DNA of 64,000 nucleotides from Wolfiporia cocos (taxonomy: Eukaryota > Basidiomycota > Agaricomycetes > Polyporales > Phaeolaceae), in NCBI GenBank assembly GCA_029448655.1, contig JACCLO010000052.1, positions 18,685 to 82,684 on the forward strand, read 5' to 3'. The notes under the pieces were generated by a model. The model was not told where the DNA came from, made no database searches, and was given only the letters and a program-made list of their open reading frames with translations. Below, one piece after another: positions 31,697 through 40,723 of the stretch. Every line of letters begins with the position of its first letter. The stretch's first letter is position 1. The translations under genes and the position numbers were made by a program.

Positions 31697-32094
31697 GAAG
31701 GTCGAGCTTATCACACCCACCTACCACAGGTGCAAGGGCATATGATATTTGGACTCAGAATTCCCAGCACGACTGATTGAACTCTTGCCCGAAGGACATT
31801 CAGGGAGTCTACAGACTCAACCGATACAGTGGACTGACACCATTGGAGCCTTCCAACAATCAAGGAGGAATTGTTGTCATCCCAAGAGAAGATAGGGCAT
31901 CGAAGTGGGTAGAAGTATACCCCTCCGCAAGGAACGACTGCTTGGGAAATAACGTGTGAAGCAGTTCGAATCGATTCAGAGACATTCCCTCCGATGTCAA
32001 TCGCGACGTTGACAACGAAACTGAAACCATCAACAGAACCTCCGATGCTGATGAAATACGAATCAGCCTTCGGGCGCCACAGGAATGGCAGGAA
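31697..32094 (+). other. Gyp-2 leader; open frame before gag with one UGA
   Basis: I could not identify a primer binding site. The gag frame is open from 31,777 (MNSCPKDIQGVYRLNRYSG..) but is closed by UGA at 31,957-31,959, then open again into gag (SDVNRDVDNETETINRTSDA). Gag may once have started farther upstream. Confidence 0.4.
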
Positions 32095-32109
32095 TTGAGC
32101 GCATCGGAG

Positions 32110-33582
32110 ATGATGGGGAGAAATCTGGAAAGCTTTACAGGAACAGATAACAGCCAGGACCGGAGGGACAGGGACCCTCCAGGATTTATATCTGCTTTTG
32201 CGCAGAGTAGGATTGGGCTATGGCTGGAGGAACAACCTCTTTGGAAATTCTGCCACAGAACAGCACCCGGAATGGGTGGGTGGAGGAAATCCGTCTTGGA
32301 CTATCCCAAGCGGAGGATGGGAACGACCAACCCAGGAACATGGCCTTCAGGCCTATTTGGACGAACCTCCGCAGGTACAAGCGGAGGAGGACTGGGAGGA
32401 AACTTCGGACTCGGAGGAGGGAATGCCCCCCCTCCTGGAGGATTCGGAGGAGGAACCCCCGCGAACCCCGGAGGAGGAAACCCTGGAGGAAACCCAGGGA
32501 ACCCCGGAGGAAACCCAGGAAACCCAGGTGGAGGATACCCGGGAGGAGGAGGACCTCCACCACCGAATGCGCCGCAGCCTCAACCTCCGGCGCCAAACCC
32601 GTACTACCGACCCCCGATGATAAAGATCAATCCCCCAGACGTATTCGACGGGGAACGATCTGACATGCAGAACTTCATAAACCAGTGCAATTCCTGGTTT
32701 ACGATGTACGAAACATCATTCCAGAACGACGTTCAGAGAGTGATCTTTATCCTCTCTTATATTTCGAACAAGGGGAAAACAGGCCAGTGGAAACAAAATT
32801 ACCACCGGGTTTACACGAACCCCCAGACGAAACGATTCTTCCCACCTAGTCTTGCACAGTTTGATGCAGACTTCCAGAAAGCCTTCGGAGCCATCGAAGA
32901 GGTACAGAAGGCGCGGAAGAAAATCCTGGACGTAACCCAGGACAGGAAGGACATTGATGATTATATCACCGAGTTCAACAACTTGGCCGGAAAGGCCCAG
33001 TACGATCGATACAGCGCGGACGGAAACGCGTTGCTCATAACCCTCTTTGAGAAAGGGTTACCCGAACACACGACCCGATACATCATCGGTGTTCGACCGC
33101 TACCAGCAACCATTGATGAATGGCAGTCCGCTGCCTCGTACTATGAAAATACGTACAAGATATTCTTGAAACGGGACAAACCGTTTGTCAAGAAAAAGGC
33201 TTGGCAAGCCTCGAACCAGAATAACGGACGCACTAGTGCTCCACAGACAACCGCACCGAAAGATCCGAACGCAATGGATGTAGATCGAATGACCACCCAG
33301 GAAAGGGACGATCACATCAAGAAAGGAAAATGCTTCACCTGTCATCAGCCAGGACATATGTCGCGAGACTGCCCGAAGAGGCCGAGGAAACCAGCCCGCC
33401 CTAGGCGGACTACTCGAAAAACCGAAGAAGAAGAAGCCGAGCAAGAAGCTCGCATCGAAGAAGTCTCCGAAGAAGAGACTGAATATGTCACCGCTAACAG
33501 AGCGGTCACAGCAATTAGGGCTCTGAAAGCCAAGAACCCCGAGCTCCTAGCACGGCTCGTAGAAGAACAGGATTTTGCCTAG
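32110..33582 (+). CDS. gag: Gyp-2 Gag (capsid/nucleocapsid)
   Basis: I take the ATG at 32,110 (MMGRNLESF) as start because it is the first in-frame ATG after the upstream UGA; an upstream TTG (32,095) is less likely. It is about 490 aa. Residues about 85-165 are Gly/Pro/Asn-rich (GGNPGNPGG units). Then comes the capsid-like region starting KINPPDVFDGERSDMQNFIN, typical of gypsy Gag, with IDDYITEFNNLAGKAQYD and LLITLFEKGLP. One zinc knuckle, CFTCHQPGHMSRDC (CX2CX4HX4C), sits near residue 412, followed by a basic patch (KRPRKPARPRR) and an acidic tail. It assembles the particle and packages RNA. It ends UAG at 33,580-33,582; the pol frame (-1) overlaps it. Confidence 0.9.
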   Translation: MMGRNLESFTGTDNSQDRRDRDPPGFISAFAQSRIGLWLEEQPLWKFCHRTAPGMGGWRKSVLDYPKRRMGTTNPGTWPSGLFGRTSAGTSGGGLGGNFGLGGGNAPPPGGFGGGTPANPGGGNPGGNPGNPGGNPGNPGGGYPGGGGPPPPNAPQPQPPAPNPYYRPPMIKINPPDVFDGERSDMQNFINQCNSWFTMYETSFQNDVQRVIFILSYISNKGKTGQWKQNYHRVYTNPQTKRFFPPSLAQFDADFQKAFGAIEEVQKARKKILDVTQDRKDIDDYITEFNNLAGKAQYDRYSADGNALLITLFEKGLPEHTTRYIIGVRPLPATIDEWQSAASYYENTYKIFLKRDKPFVKKKAWQASNQNNGRTSAPQTTAPKDPNAMDVDRMTTQERDDHIKKGKCFTCHQPGHMSRDCPKRPRKPARPRRTTRKTEEEEAEQEARIEEVSEEETEYVTANRAVTAIRALKAKNPELLARLVEEQDFA

Positions 33583-36500
33583 GAGGGAAGCCCACGGTCT
33601 TACCCTCCGAGAAAGCAGCGCATGTAATTACCTCGTTCGAGAAGAATCGATCCCTCTTCATTCCGGTAATCATGACGCTGGCAAAACCCGTGAAGTGCAA
33701 TGCACTAATCGACTCAGGAGCAATGTCAAACCTGATCCACAGCAGAGTGGTAGAAAAATACAAGGTGCCCACGCAACCCTTGAAGAACCCGATTATCGTC
33801 AAAAATGTTGACGGAACAGAAAACAAAGATGGGCGAATAGACCGAGAAGCCACCATACTACTACGATATCCGAAGACCCAGAAAACGCGAAAGGTCCGAT
33901 TCTTGGTAGGATCGATCGGAACAGAGAATATGATTCTAGGGTATGGATGGCTAAAAGACGAAAACCCCACAATCGACTGGAAGGACCAAACAGTCGATGT
34001 ACGATCAATACTAGGGGCAGAAGAAAAGAAACCGGAAGCCACGATCCAAATGGATACGGTGGAAATGGTAGTTGCTCCAGAAGGGAAAATTCCGACAAGG
34101 GGAACCCAAGAAGCCGCAGGGTATGACCTTTACGCTGCAGAAGAAACCGAGATTCCCGCCGGAGGATGGAAACTCGTCTCCACAGGAGTAAAAATGAAGA
34201 TCCCGAAGGGATCGTATGGAAGGTTGGCCGGACGATCAGGCAACACCCTCAGACACGGACTGGTAGTACAGGCCGGAATCATAGACTCGGACTACCGAGG
34301 AGACGTCGGAGCCATCGTCTTCAACTATTCAGACAAAGCACATAGAATTATCCCGGGCATGCGAATAGCCCAGATAATTTTCGAACGACACCTAACCCCC
34401 GACATTTTGGAGGTCGAGGACCTAGATGAAACAGAACGAGGGGAGAAAGGATTTGGATCTACGGACCAGCCAGAAGAAACAGCACAGCGGCTCTATACTC
34501 CTGAGGAGTACGAAGCGATCCGACGCTTTGCAAAAGATAACCCTAGGATCATAGGAGAGAAAGGGGAAACACGAAAGAAGTTCCGAACAAAGATACAAAT
34601 CATCAATGCTGTCAGGAAAGCGCTGACGAAGTCCCAAGAATTCGCACAGAAAACCCCTGAACCAGAACGAACAATTGAGGAAATGGTCCCGAAACACCTA
34701 CTAGACTTTACCAAGGTGTTCAGTAAGGAGTCCGCAGCGGCGTTCCCCCCGTCGAGACCATGGGACCACGCAATCGAATTAAAACCCGATTTCGTGCCGA
34801 AGGACTGCAAAGTCTATGCACTGTTGCCTAAAGAGCAACAGGCGCTGGACGAATTCCTAAAAGAAAACCTGGCCAAGGGATTCATAGTCCCTTCAAAATC
34901 CCCGATGGCGTCACCATTCTTCTTCGTCCCAAAGAAAGACAGCGGCCTACGACCCTGTCAAGATTATCGATATCTGAACGAAGGAACGATAAAGAACGTC
35001 TATCCCTTGCCATTAATCTCGGAGCTCCTGGAAAAGCTAAAAGGAGCAAAGATTTTCACGAAAATGGACCTTAGAGCGGGGTACAACAACGTGCGAATCA
35101 AGAAAGGAGACGAATGGAAAGCGGCCTTCAAAACAAACCGAAGGTTGTACGAACCCACGGTTATGTTTTTCGGATTGTGCAATGCACCCGGGACCTTTCA
35201 GGCAATGATGAACGAAATCCTGAAAGAAGAAATCTTCGAAGGATGGGTGCTTGTTTACATGGACGATATCCTCATTTTCTCAGAAGACGAGAAAACACAC
35301 AAGGAACGGGAACGGCGAATCCTTCAGAGATTGGTGGATAACCATCTCTTTGTGAAACCCGAGAAATGCGCCTTCGGTGTCGACAGAGTCGAATTTCTAG
35401 GACTAGTCATCACCCCAGGAAACATCCAGATGGACCCAGCGAAACTCAATAGGATTAAAGAGTGGCCGACTCCCCGAAATCTCAAGGAAGTCAGATCCTT
35501 CCTAGGATTTGCAAACTTCTATCGGAAATTTATCGATCACTACTCAACGCACGCCCGACCCCTGGTGGATCTCACGAAAACGGTCACAGGGACAGGATTC
35601 CAGTGGACGGATAAAGAACAAAAGGCGTTCGACTTCATGAAGCAGGCATTCACAACGGCGCCCGCACTAGGAACGCCAGACAAGGAGAAACCATTCATCC
35701 TCGAAACAGACGCATCTCAGTTTGCCACAGGGGCAGTGCTAAAACAGACAGATGAAACGGGGCGTGAACGGCCAGTGGGATATCTCTCACAATCCCTGAC
35801 ATCCACAGAACGGAACTACGAAATCTATGATCGCGAACTACTCGGAATAGTCCGAGCACTAGAAGAATGGCGGCACCTGTTAGAAGGAGCACCGCATCGG
35901 ATCTTGATCCGAAGCGATCATCAGAACCTGACGTACTGGAGAAGCGCACAGCGCCTAAATCGGCGACAAGCGAGATGGCATCTATTCCTCTCGCAATTCG
36001 ACCTGAAATTACAACACATCCCCGGGAGGAAACTAGTCATGGCCGACACATTGTCCAGGTTGTATCACCTAGACGAAAGCAACGAAGACAACGAGGGAAT
36101 CACCATGATTCCAAATGAACTCGTCGTCCACGCAATCCAGATCCCGATCATCGATCGAATCAAGAACGCCAACGATCGAGATGAATCTGCGGAACAGGCG
36201 ATCCGTGCTCTAGGTGTCACAGACGAATTCCCCGCAAGAACCACCGCAGATGAATGGCAACAAACGGATGGGATACTGCTCTACAGGGGCAGGATGTACG
36301 TGCCAAAAGATGAGGGCCTTCGACGGGACGTCATTTCAAAATACCACGACACGATCCCGGCCGGACACCCTGGGATCTGGGGTACAACAGTACAGGTTAA
36401 GACCCACTTTTGGTGGCCTGACATGGGAACAATGATACCGGAATACGTCCGAGGCTGTGCAATCTGTCAACAGATGAAACCTGATAGGAACCCGCTAAAA

Positions 36501-36974
36501 CCCCCTTTACAGCCAATACCGACACGGGAGGACGCCCTTCCCTTCTCACAGTGCTCGGTCGATTTTGTCACCGACCTGCCAAGAGTCGGAAAATATGACT
36601 CCATGATGGTGATTGTCGACCATGGCCTATCCAAGGCCATCTCTCTCACCCCATGCGACAAAACAATCACGAGCGAAGGGGCCGCAGAAATATTCCATCG
36701 AAAGATATACTCACAATACGGCATTCCCCGAAAGATCATTTCAGACAGGGGACCACAGTTCGCATCGAAACTGTTCAAGGAATTATGCAAGCTGCAGGGA
36801 ACGGAATCTGCGATGAGTACGGCGTACCATCCACAGACCGACGGACAAACGGAAAGGATGAATCAACAAATCGAAGTGTACCTTCGTATCTATTGCATGA
36901 ACGACCCTTTCCAATGGGTACAACGACTACCCGACGTCGAATTTGCGCACAACACCAAGCGAACCGAAAACTGA
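33583..36974 (+). CDS. pol: Gyp-2 Pol: protease, dUTPase, RT, RNase H, integrase
   Basis: The frame is open through the end of gag, in -1 relative to it, so Pol is probably made by frameshifting; the ATG at 33,672 is internal. Numbered from that ATG: protease ALIDSGAMSNLI (11-22) and MILGYGWLKDENP (about 87-99). dUTPase about 140-266 with all five motifs: AAGYDLYAAEE, GRLAGRSGNT, VVQAGIIDSDYRGDVG, RIAQIIFER and RGEKGFGSTD. RT about 370-560 with PWDHAI, MASPFFFVPKK, TKMDLRAGYNNVRI and catalytic YMDD at 529-532. RNase H from about 675 (ETDASQFATGAVL, NYEIYDRELLGIVRALEEW). Integrase zinc domain about 890-940 (YHDTIPAGH, CAICQQMKP). Integrase core with Asp in CSVDFVTDLP (about 963), Asp in ISDRGPQFASKLF (about 1022) and Glu in QTERMNQQIEVYL (about 1061). 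It stops at UGA 36,972-36,974 in HNTKRTEN*. The same frame continues PLEIILGYIPRGFPDYD, so the stop is a nonsense change or read-through site. Confidence 0.93.
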
Positions 36975-37600
36975 CCTGCGCCCCTTGAAATAATCTTGGG
37001 TTATATTCCAAGGGGATTCCCAGACTACGACAGGGTAGGAAACGTCCTGGCAGCAGTTGACAGGATCAAAAAGATCAAAGAGGCGCGAAAGATGGCATTC
37101 ATCGCGCACGAACTAGCTCAGAAAAGAATGGCGGGACGTTTCCTCCGAGAATTACCGAAGCTCGAGAAAGGAGACAAGGTTTGGCTCGACGCAAAGAACC
37201 TAACAATCCCCTACGATCTAACAAGCTAGCACCCAAAAGAGAAGGACCCTTCACCATCACAGAAAAGATGGGACCCACGACATACCGGTTGCAGTACCAG
37301 ACGAACTGGAAAAGTCCATCCGGTATTCACGCTGCCTTACTAAAATACCATTCAAAGAAACAAGGGTGCACGGACCCAATTACCTACGGCCGCCACCTGA
37401 TATCATCAAGGGACAGGAGGAATACGAAGTCGAAGCCATCTTGGCTGACAGATGGAAAGGAAAGAAGCATCAATACTTCGTCAAGTGGAAAGGCTATGCC
37501 ACGCCGACCATTCATGGGAAGACGAGGCGAACTTGGTGCACTCCAAGGCGCTGATAAAAGACTACCACAGGACGAGAGTCAGGACAACCCCGACACTCGA
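36975..37600 (+). pseudogene. Gyp-2 integrase tail and chromodomain, frameshifted
   Basis: In the pol frame to 37,229: LGYIPRGFPDYDRVGNVLAA, AHELAQKRMAGRFLRELPKL, EKGDKVWLDAKNLTIPYD. It then shifts to another frame: KLAPKREGPFTITEKMGPTT, YRLQYQTNWKSPSGIHAALL (integrase GPY/F module). A third frame (37,366 on) gives EEYEVEAILADRWKGKKHQY and FVKWKGY, the chromodomain start, and a further shift near 37,500 gives HSWEDEANLVHSKALIKDYH. At least three small indels separate parts of one ancestral reading frame. Confidence 0.8.
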
Positions 37601-38110
37601 AAACAGGACAGTAATAGTATGTCGACGACTCGCCACCAGCTCCCCCGCCGAACCACGACCCCCGGCGATGCAGATCGTCGAGAAGGCCGACCGCGAGGTA
37701 CGCCACCAAGAAGGTACTCCCCCCAGCATCTGCAGAGTAGACACGCCCTCCTCTGGTACAGGGCCGAGGGACCTTTTGCTGGCCGAGCCGATGGCTGGTC
37801 GGCCCTCTTCGACATCGCGCAGGACCTCACACACGTCTACAGCTCGTACCAGAACATCACCGAGGACCTCTGTCGAATGGAGGGCAGATCAGGAGCGCAG
37901 AGAGAGGGACTCGAGTTACTCACCGACAGACTTATCGACCGATGGCCGCCACCACGACAGGCCCGACTACGACACGCGCTCAACGACTTCGAGGATCGCG
38001 AGCACGTACTCCAACCGACCCGAATACATACCACGACCCCGCCCCGCTTTTTCACCACCGACGAACGACGCCGAGTTGCAAGGCGTTTGATTTTTATGGA
38101 AGGCGAATGA
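37600..38110 (+). CDS. Gyp-2 3' accessory ORF a (unknown)
   Basis: The frame that carries the integrase tail stays open to UGA at 38,108-38,110. Its distal part reads HALLWYRAEGPFAGRADGWS, LFDIAQDLTHVYSSYQNITE, LTDRLIDRWPPPRQARLRHA and ERRRVARRLIFMEGE, mostly helical with a coding look. Two other plus frames are also open here. Some basidiomycete gypsy elements carry extra 3' ORFs of unknown role; I do not recognise a domain. It ends overlapping the ATG of ORF b (ATGA). Confidence 0.4.
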
Positions 38111-38514
38111 GTATATTTCCACTGCCTACCGATGACTCAGAGGGCCCGCCGAAACAGGAGTTAGAGACCCGACGCCACGTATTCCTGGTATGGGATGCTG
38201 CAACGGGAGACGTGAACCACCTGCACGCCCGACGAGCCCTAGGGCTACCCCAGAACGACAGCGAAGAGCGAATAGCACGGCCCGCCTATTCGACGATCTC
38301 CCTCGGTGCAGAGCATTACCCGCAGGAGTTTGAGCGAGGTGCGAGGGAGCACGAACGAGGACACCGCCTTCCTACCCACCTGTGGCGGCAACGGAACCTC
38401 CAATCGGGCGCATCACCACTGGAGATACAGACACAACTGAATTATCTCCGAGATATCCCTTCCCTACCGGGTACCAGGCAAGGCCCTCGCCTGAACAACC
38501 CTGTCCGACCGTGA
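38107..38514 (+). CDS. Gyp-2 3' accessory ORF b (unknown)
   Basis: Start ATG 38,107 (MSIFPLPTDDSEGPPKQELE), overlapping the previous stop as ATGA. It gives about 135 aa including TRRHVFLVWDAATGDVNHLH, ISLGAEHYPQEFERGAREHE and LEIQTQLNYLRDIPSLPGTR, then ends at UGA 38,512-38,514. The frame is open upstream to 37,942, so it may instead be the frameshifted continuation of ORF a. No domain recognised. Followed by about 240 nt without features, then the 3' LTR. Confidence 0.45.
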   Translation: MSIFPLPTDDSEGPPKQELETRRHVFLVWDAATGDVNHLHARRALGLPQNDSEERIARPAYSTISLGAEHYPQEFERGAREHERGHRLPTHLWRQRNLQSGASPLEIQTQLNYLRDIPSLPGTRQGPRLNNPVRP

Positions 38515-38758
38515 CTGCTCCGCTAGCCACTTGGATCCTCGACTTGCCCTGACTACTATTTGCACGAGCTTGTGGGCTCAATCAACCCAGGTCACGACAG
38601 AATGAATGCCGCCAAACACTCGTATGGCCGAACTCCTACTGACCCCATCCCTCAGCTGGAACTGCGACCATCTACAACGAACAGGTACGCCGAGGCACTC
38701 TGACGGAAGGAACTTGGAAATTCGTTCGAGGCCGACGAATGTCCTAGGATGGGGCTGA

Positions 38759-39464
38759 TGTTACGGCTTATTTTAATTTTTCGAATATCGACAGAACTCA
38801 CCACGGGCGAATACGATACAGGGACTGTTGCGCAACCAACCCCCTGGCTACTCGTGACTCTACTGGGCGTATCCCCAGTTTGTACTAGCATGTAGGGCGC
38901 GTTTCACCTTTGGCAGATCCAACTCTGCCACCGTTTCCATCTTTATCATTTCTTAGCTGATAGATGGCGTTCAACCGCCATCATTCCTATCTCTCGTCTC
39001 GGATATATCACTCCATACTTATCAACGTTTGGTACTATAGCGTAGATAGTAGCGGTGACATCTGGGACGGACTTGACCCCTTAAAACCTAACGTAGTATA
39101 TAAACTCATGTACTTACTGTCGAGGCTCTTCAGCTCGACCTTGTTGTACAAACAAGAAGTCTTATACTGTTCTCAACGTAGGAAACTACGCTCAGTATTT
39201 TCTCGCTCGAGCAACCGAACGACTAAGTCCTCGAAGTGCACATGACTTCTCGGACTTAGGCGAGTCTTATATTCTATCAGACTCGCACTTGAACAGATTA
39301 TATCCTCTAACGCGTATTGGATATTAACCGATATCCTAAGGACTTCACCTTAGGACCTGAAGGCATCTAACGAGTATTTGCCTTGCATACAGCGTACATG
39401 CTACGGCAGAAGAACGATCTATATTCGCGACTCGAATATACGAACGGGTGTTCGACCCGTAACA
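38759..39464 (+). repeat. Gyp-2 3' LTR
   Basis: 706 bp, TGTTACGG...CGTAACA. Directly preceded by a purine-rich tract and followed by the GGGAG duplication. Confidence 0.88.
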
Positions 39465-39469
39465 GGGAG

Positions 39470-39733
39470 GGGCTGCTGATCTACTGGTGTCTGCTGCCTG
39501 AGAATTGGCACCTGACTCAGGGGGATTCTAACAGTACTCCTCCCTCATCGTGGTGCAAGAGGAAAGGGTCTGCATGCAACTATACGTTGAGTCTCACACT
39601 GCATGGGCAAGCACGCGGAGATGACGCTGACAGCTCTTCCATGGCCGTTGAGGACTCTGGTGCGACGGATGTGTCGGCCGAGCGGACGGGTGCGGACCAA
39701 GTCAAACGCATCATTATCAAGGAGCAGTATTGC
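39470..39733 (+). other. Host sequence interrupted by Gyp-2, unidentified
   Basis: The host frame runs into this segment from the left of the element. An open stretch (GLLIYWCLLPENWHLTQGDS, HGQARGDDADSSSMAVEDSG) ends UAG at 39,734-39,736 inside the next LTR's duplication. No family recognised. Confidence 0.2.
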
Positions 39734-39738
39734 TAGAC

Positions 39739-39885
39739 TGTCATGAGCATGTCACGACCATGTGCCATAATAGCTTAAGTACTGAGACCCACCGATGCCA
39801 ACAGAGTTGGCATTGTGCCCTTTTGGTGCAATGGTTATTGCATTACGGCTGGAGAATTGTATTGGGTCCACACCAGCACGTGATA
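39739..39885 (+). repeat. Short solo TRIM-family LTR, 147 bp
   Basis: TGTCATGAG...CACGTGATA with TAGAC at 39,734-39,738 and 39,886-39,890. It keeps the GTGCCCTTTTGG and ATTGGGTCC words of the TRIM LTR and both hairpins with different sequences (ATGCCAAC-AGA-GTTGGCAT; TGCAAT-GGTT-ATTGCA). It confirms that this family ends in TA rather than CA. Confidence 0.75.
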
Positions 39886-39892
39886 TAGACCA

Positions 39893-40131
39893 AATGCATC
39901 AATGAAATCGTTCACTACATCAAGATCAATGCCTACCTCGAGAAGCACAATATCCCCCACTATGCTTTGGCTAAGATGCTGTACGGCGAGGACCTGGGGG
40001 AGACGTCCATTTTCCACGTCACCATATCTGCAACAGCCAAGTATATTAAGAATGGACCGCAGAATGAGCGAAGCCACATGCAAATCGTTCTCGACATTGT
40101 CAGAGAGCCAACATATCCATACAATATATGA
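39893..40131 (+). pseudogene. Gene fragment of unknown family
   Basis: It reads INEIVHYIKINAYLEKHNIP, HYALAKMLYGEDLGETSIFH, VTISATAKYIKNGPQNERSH and MQIVLDIVREPTYPYNI, then a stop. This is clean coding composition. No start codon is visible because the LTR abuts it. Unidentified. Confidence 0.35.
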
Positions 40132-40723
40132 GGAATCATCAACCTGTGGTGACCCGTTAAAACCATGCTTAGAGACATGTGAGCTGGGGTCATGCAATCC
40201 ATACCGCTGACCACTGTGGCATATTGCTCGAGATTGTATTTGCATCGTGATACACAAGTTGCAATCATATGACTGCTCGGATCTCAAGCCGGTGTATACC
40301 GCCTTTCGATGCAGCACACAGCGTCAGATTTCAATGTGCAATATTACAATCTGGCCTTGCAGCTTGTTGCACCATCGAACATCTGCAAGTGTTGCTGCCC
40401 ATATAATCACGACAAAGGTACATAATTCAAAACAGGTGCAAGGGAGTCATACATGTCTAATGCAAAAAAAGGAAAGCACGGACCACCGCCAGTGTCTGGA
40501 TTTAATTTAACTGGGCTGTGGCTGATCTGATGCCTCCGTATGCGACTTCAGACTGTCTGCATGGTGTCCAGCGCGCAACAATGCATCGCTTGCAAATCAC
40601 CGAAACCATGATCAGCCGTAGTATTTTTGGTTGTATGCATTGCTGGTATAGTCACATCGAGAATGGAAACTACATACAAATGTAGCGAGAGAAGGAGGAG
40701 TGAAGCATTCTTTGAAACAACGA
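40132..40723. other. No gene seen; probable 3' flank of the kinase gene
   Basis: Short ORFs only. About 40,620-40,720 on the minus strand follows the kinase stop. Confidence 0.35.

Larger units (their letters stand above)
30989..39464 (+). mobile_element. Gyp-2: full-length Ty3/gypsy element with dUTPase, 8.5 kb
   Basis: LTRs of about 707 bp (30,989-31,696; 38,759-39,464) end TGTTACGG...GTAACA. A perfect duplication GGGAG lies at 30,984-30,988 and 39,465-39,469. The polypurine-like tract AGGATGGGGCTGA precedes the 3' LTR. Gag, then pol (PR-dUTPase-RT-RNase H-IN) and a chromodomain remnant, then 3' accessory ORFs, are all on the plus strand. Pol has one UGA in integrase and frameshifts after it, so the copy is probably not autonomous now. 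Confidence 0.92.

Noticed and set aside
32186..32663. Four or five overlapping long ORFs in different frames over the gag N-terminal region, including a Glu-rich one
   Set aside because: The GGAGGA/CCCGGA repeats keep all frames open by composition. Only frame 1 continues into the capsid region and zinc knuckle, so the others are shadows.
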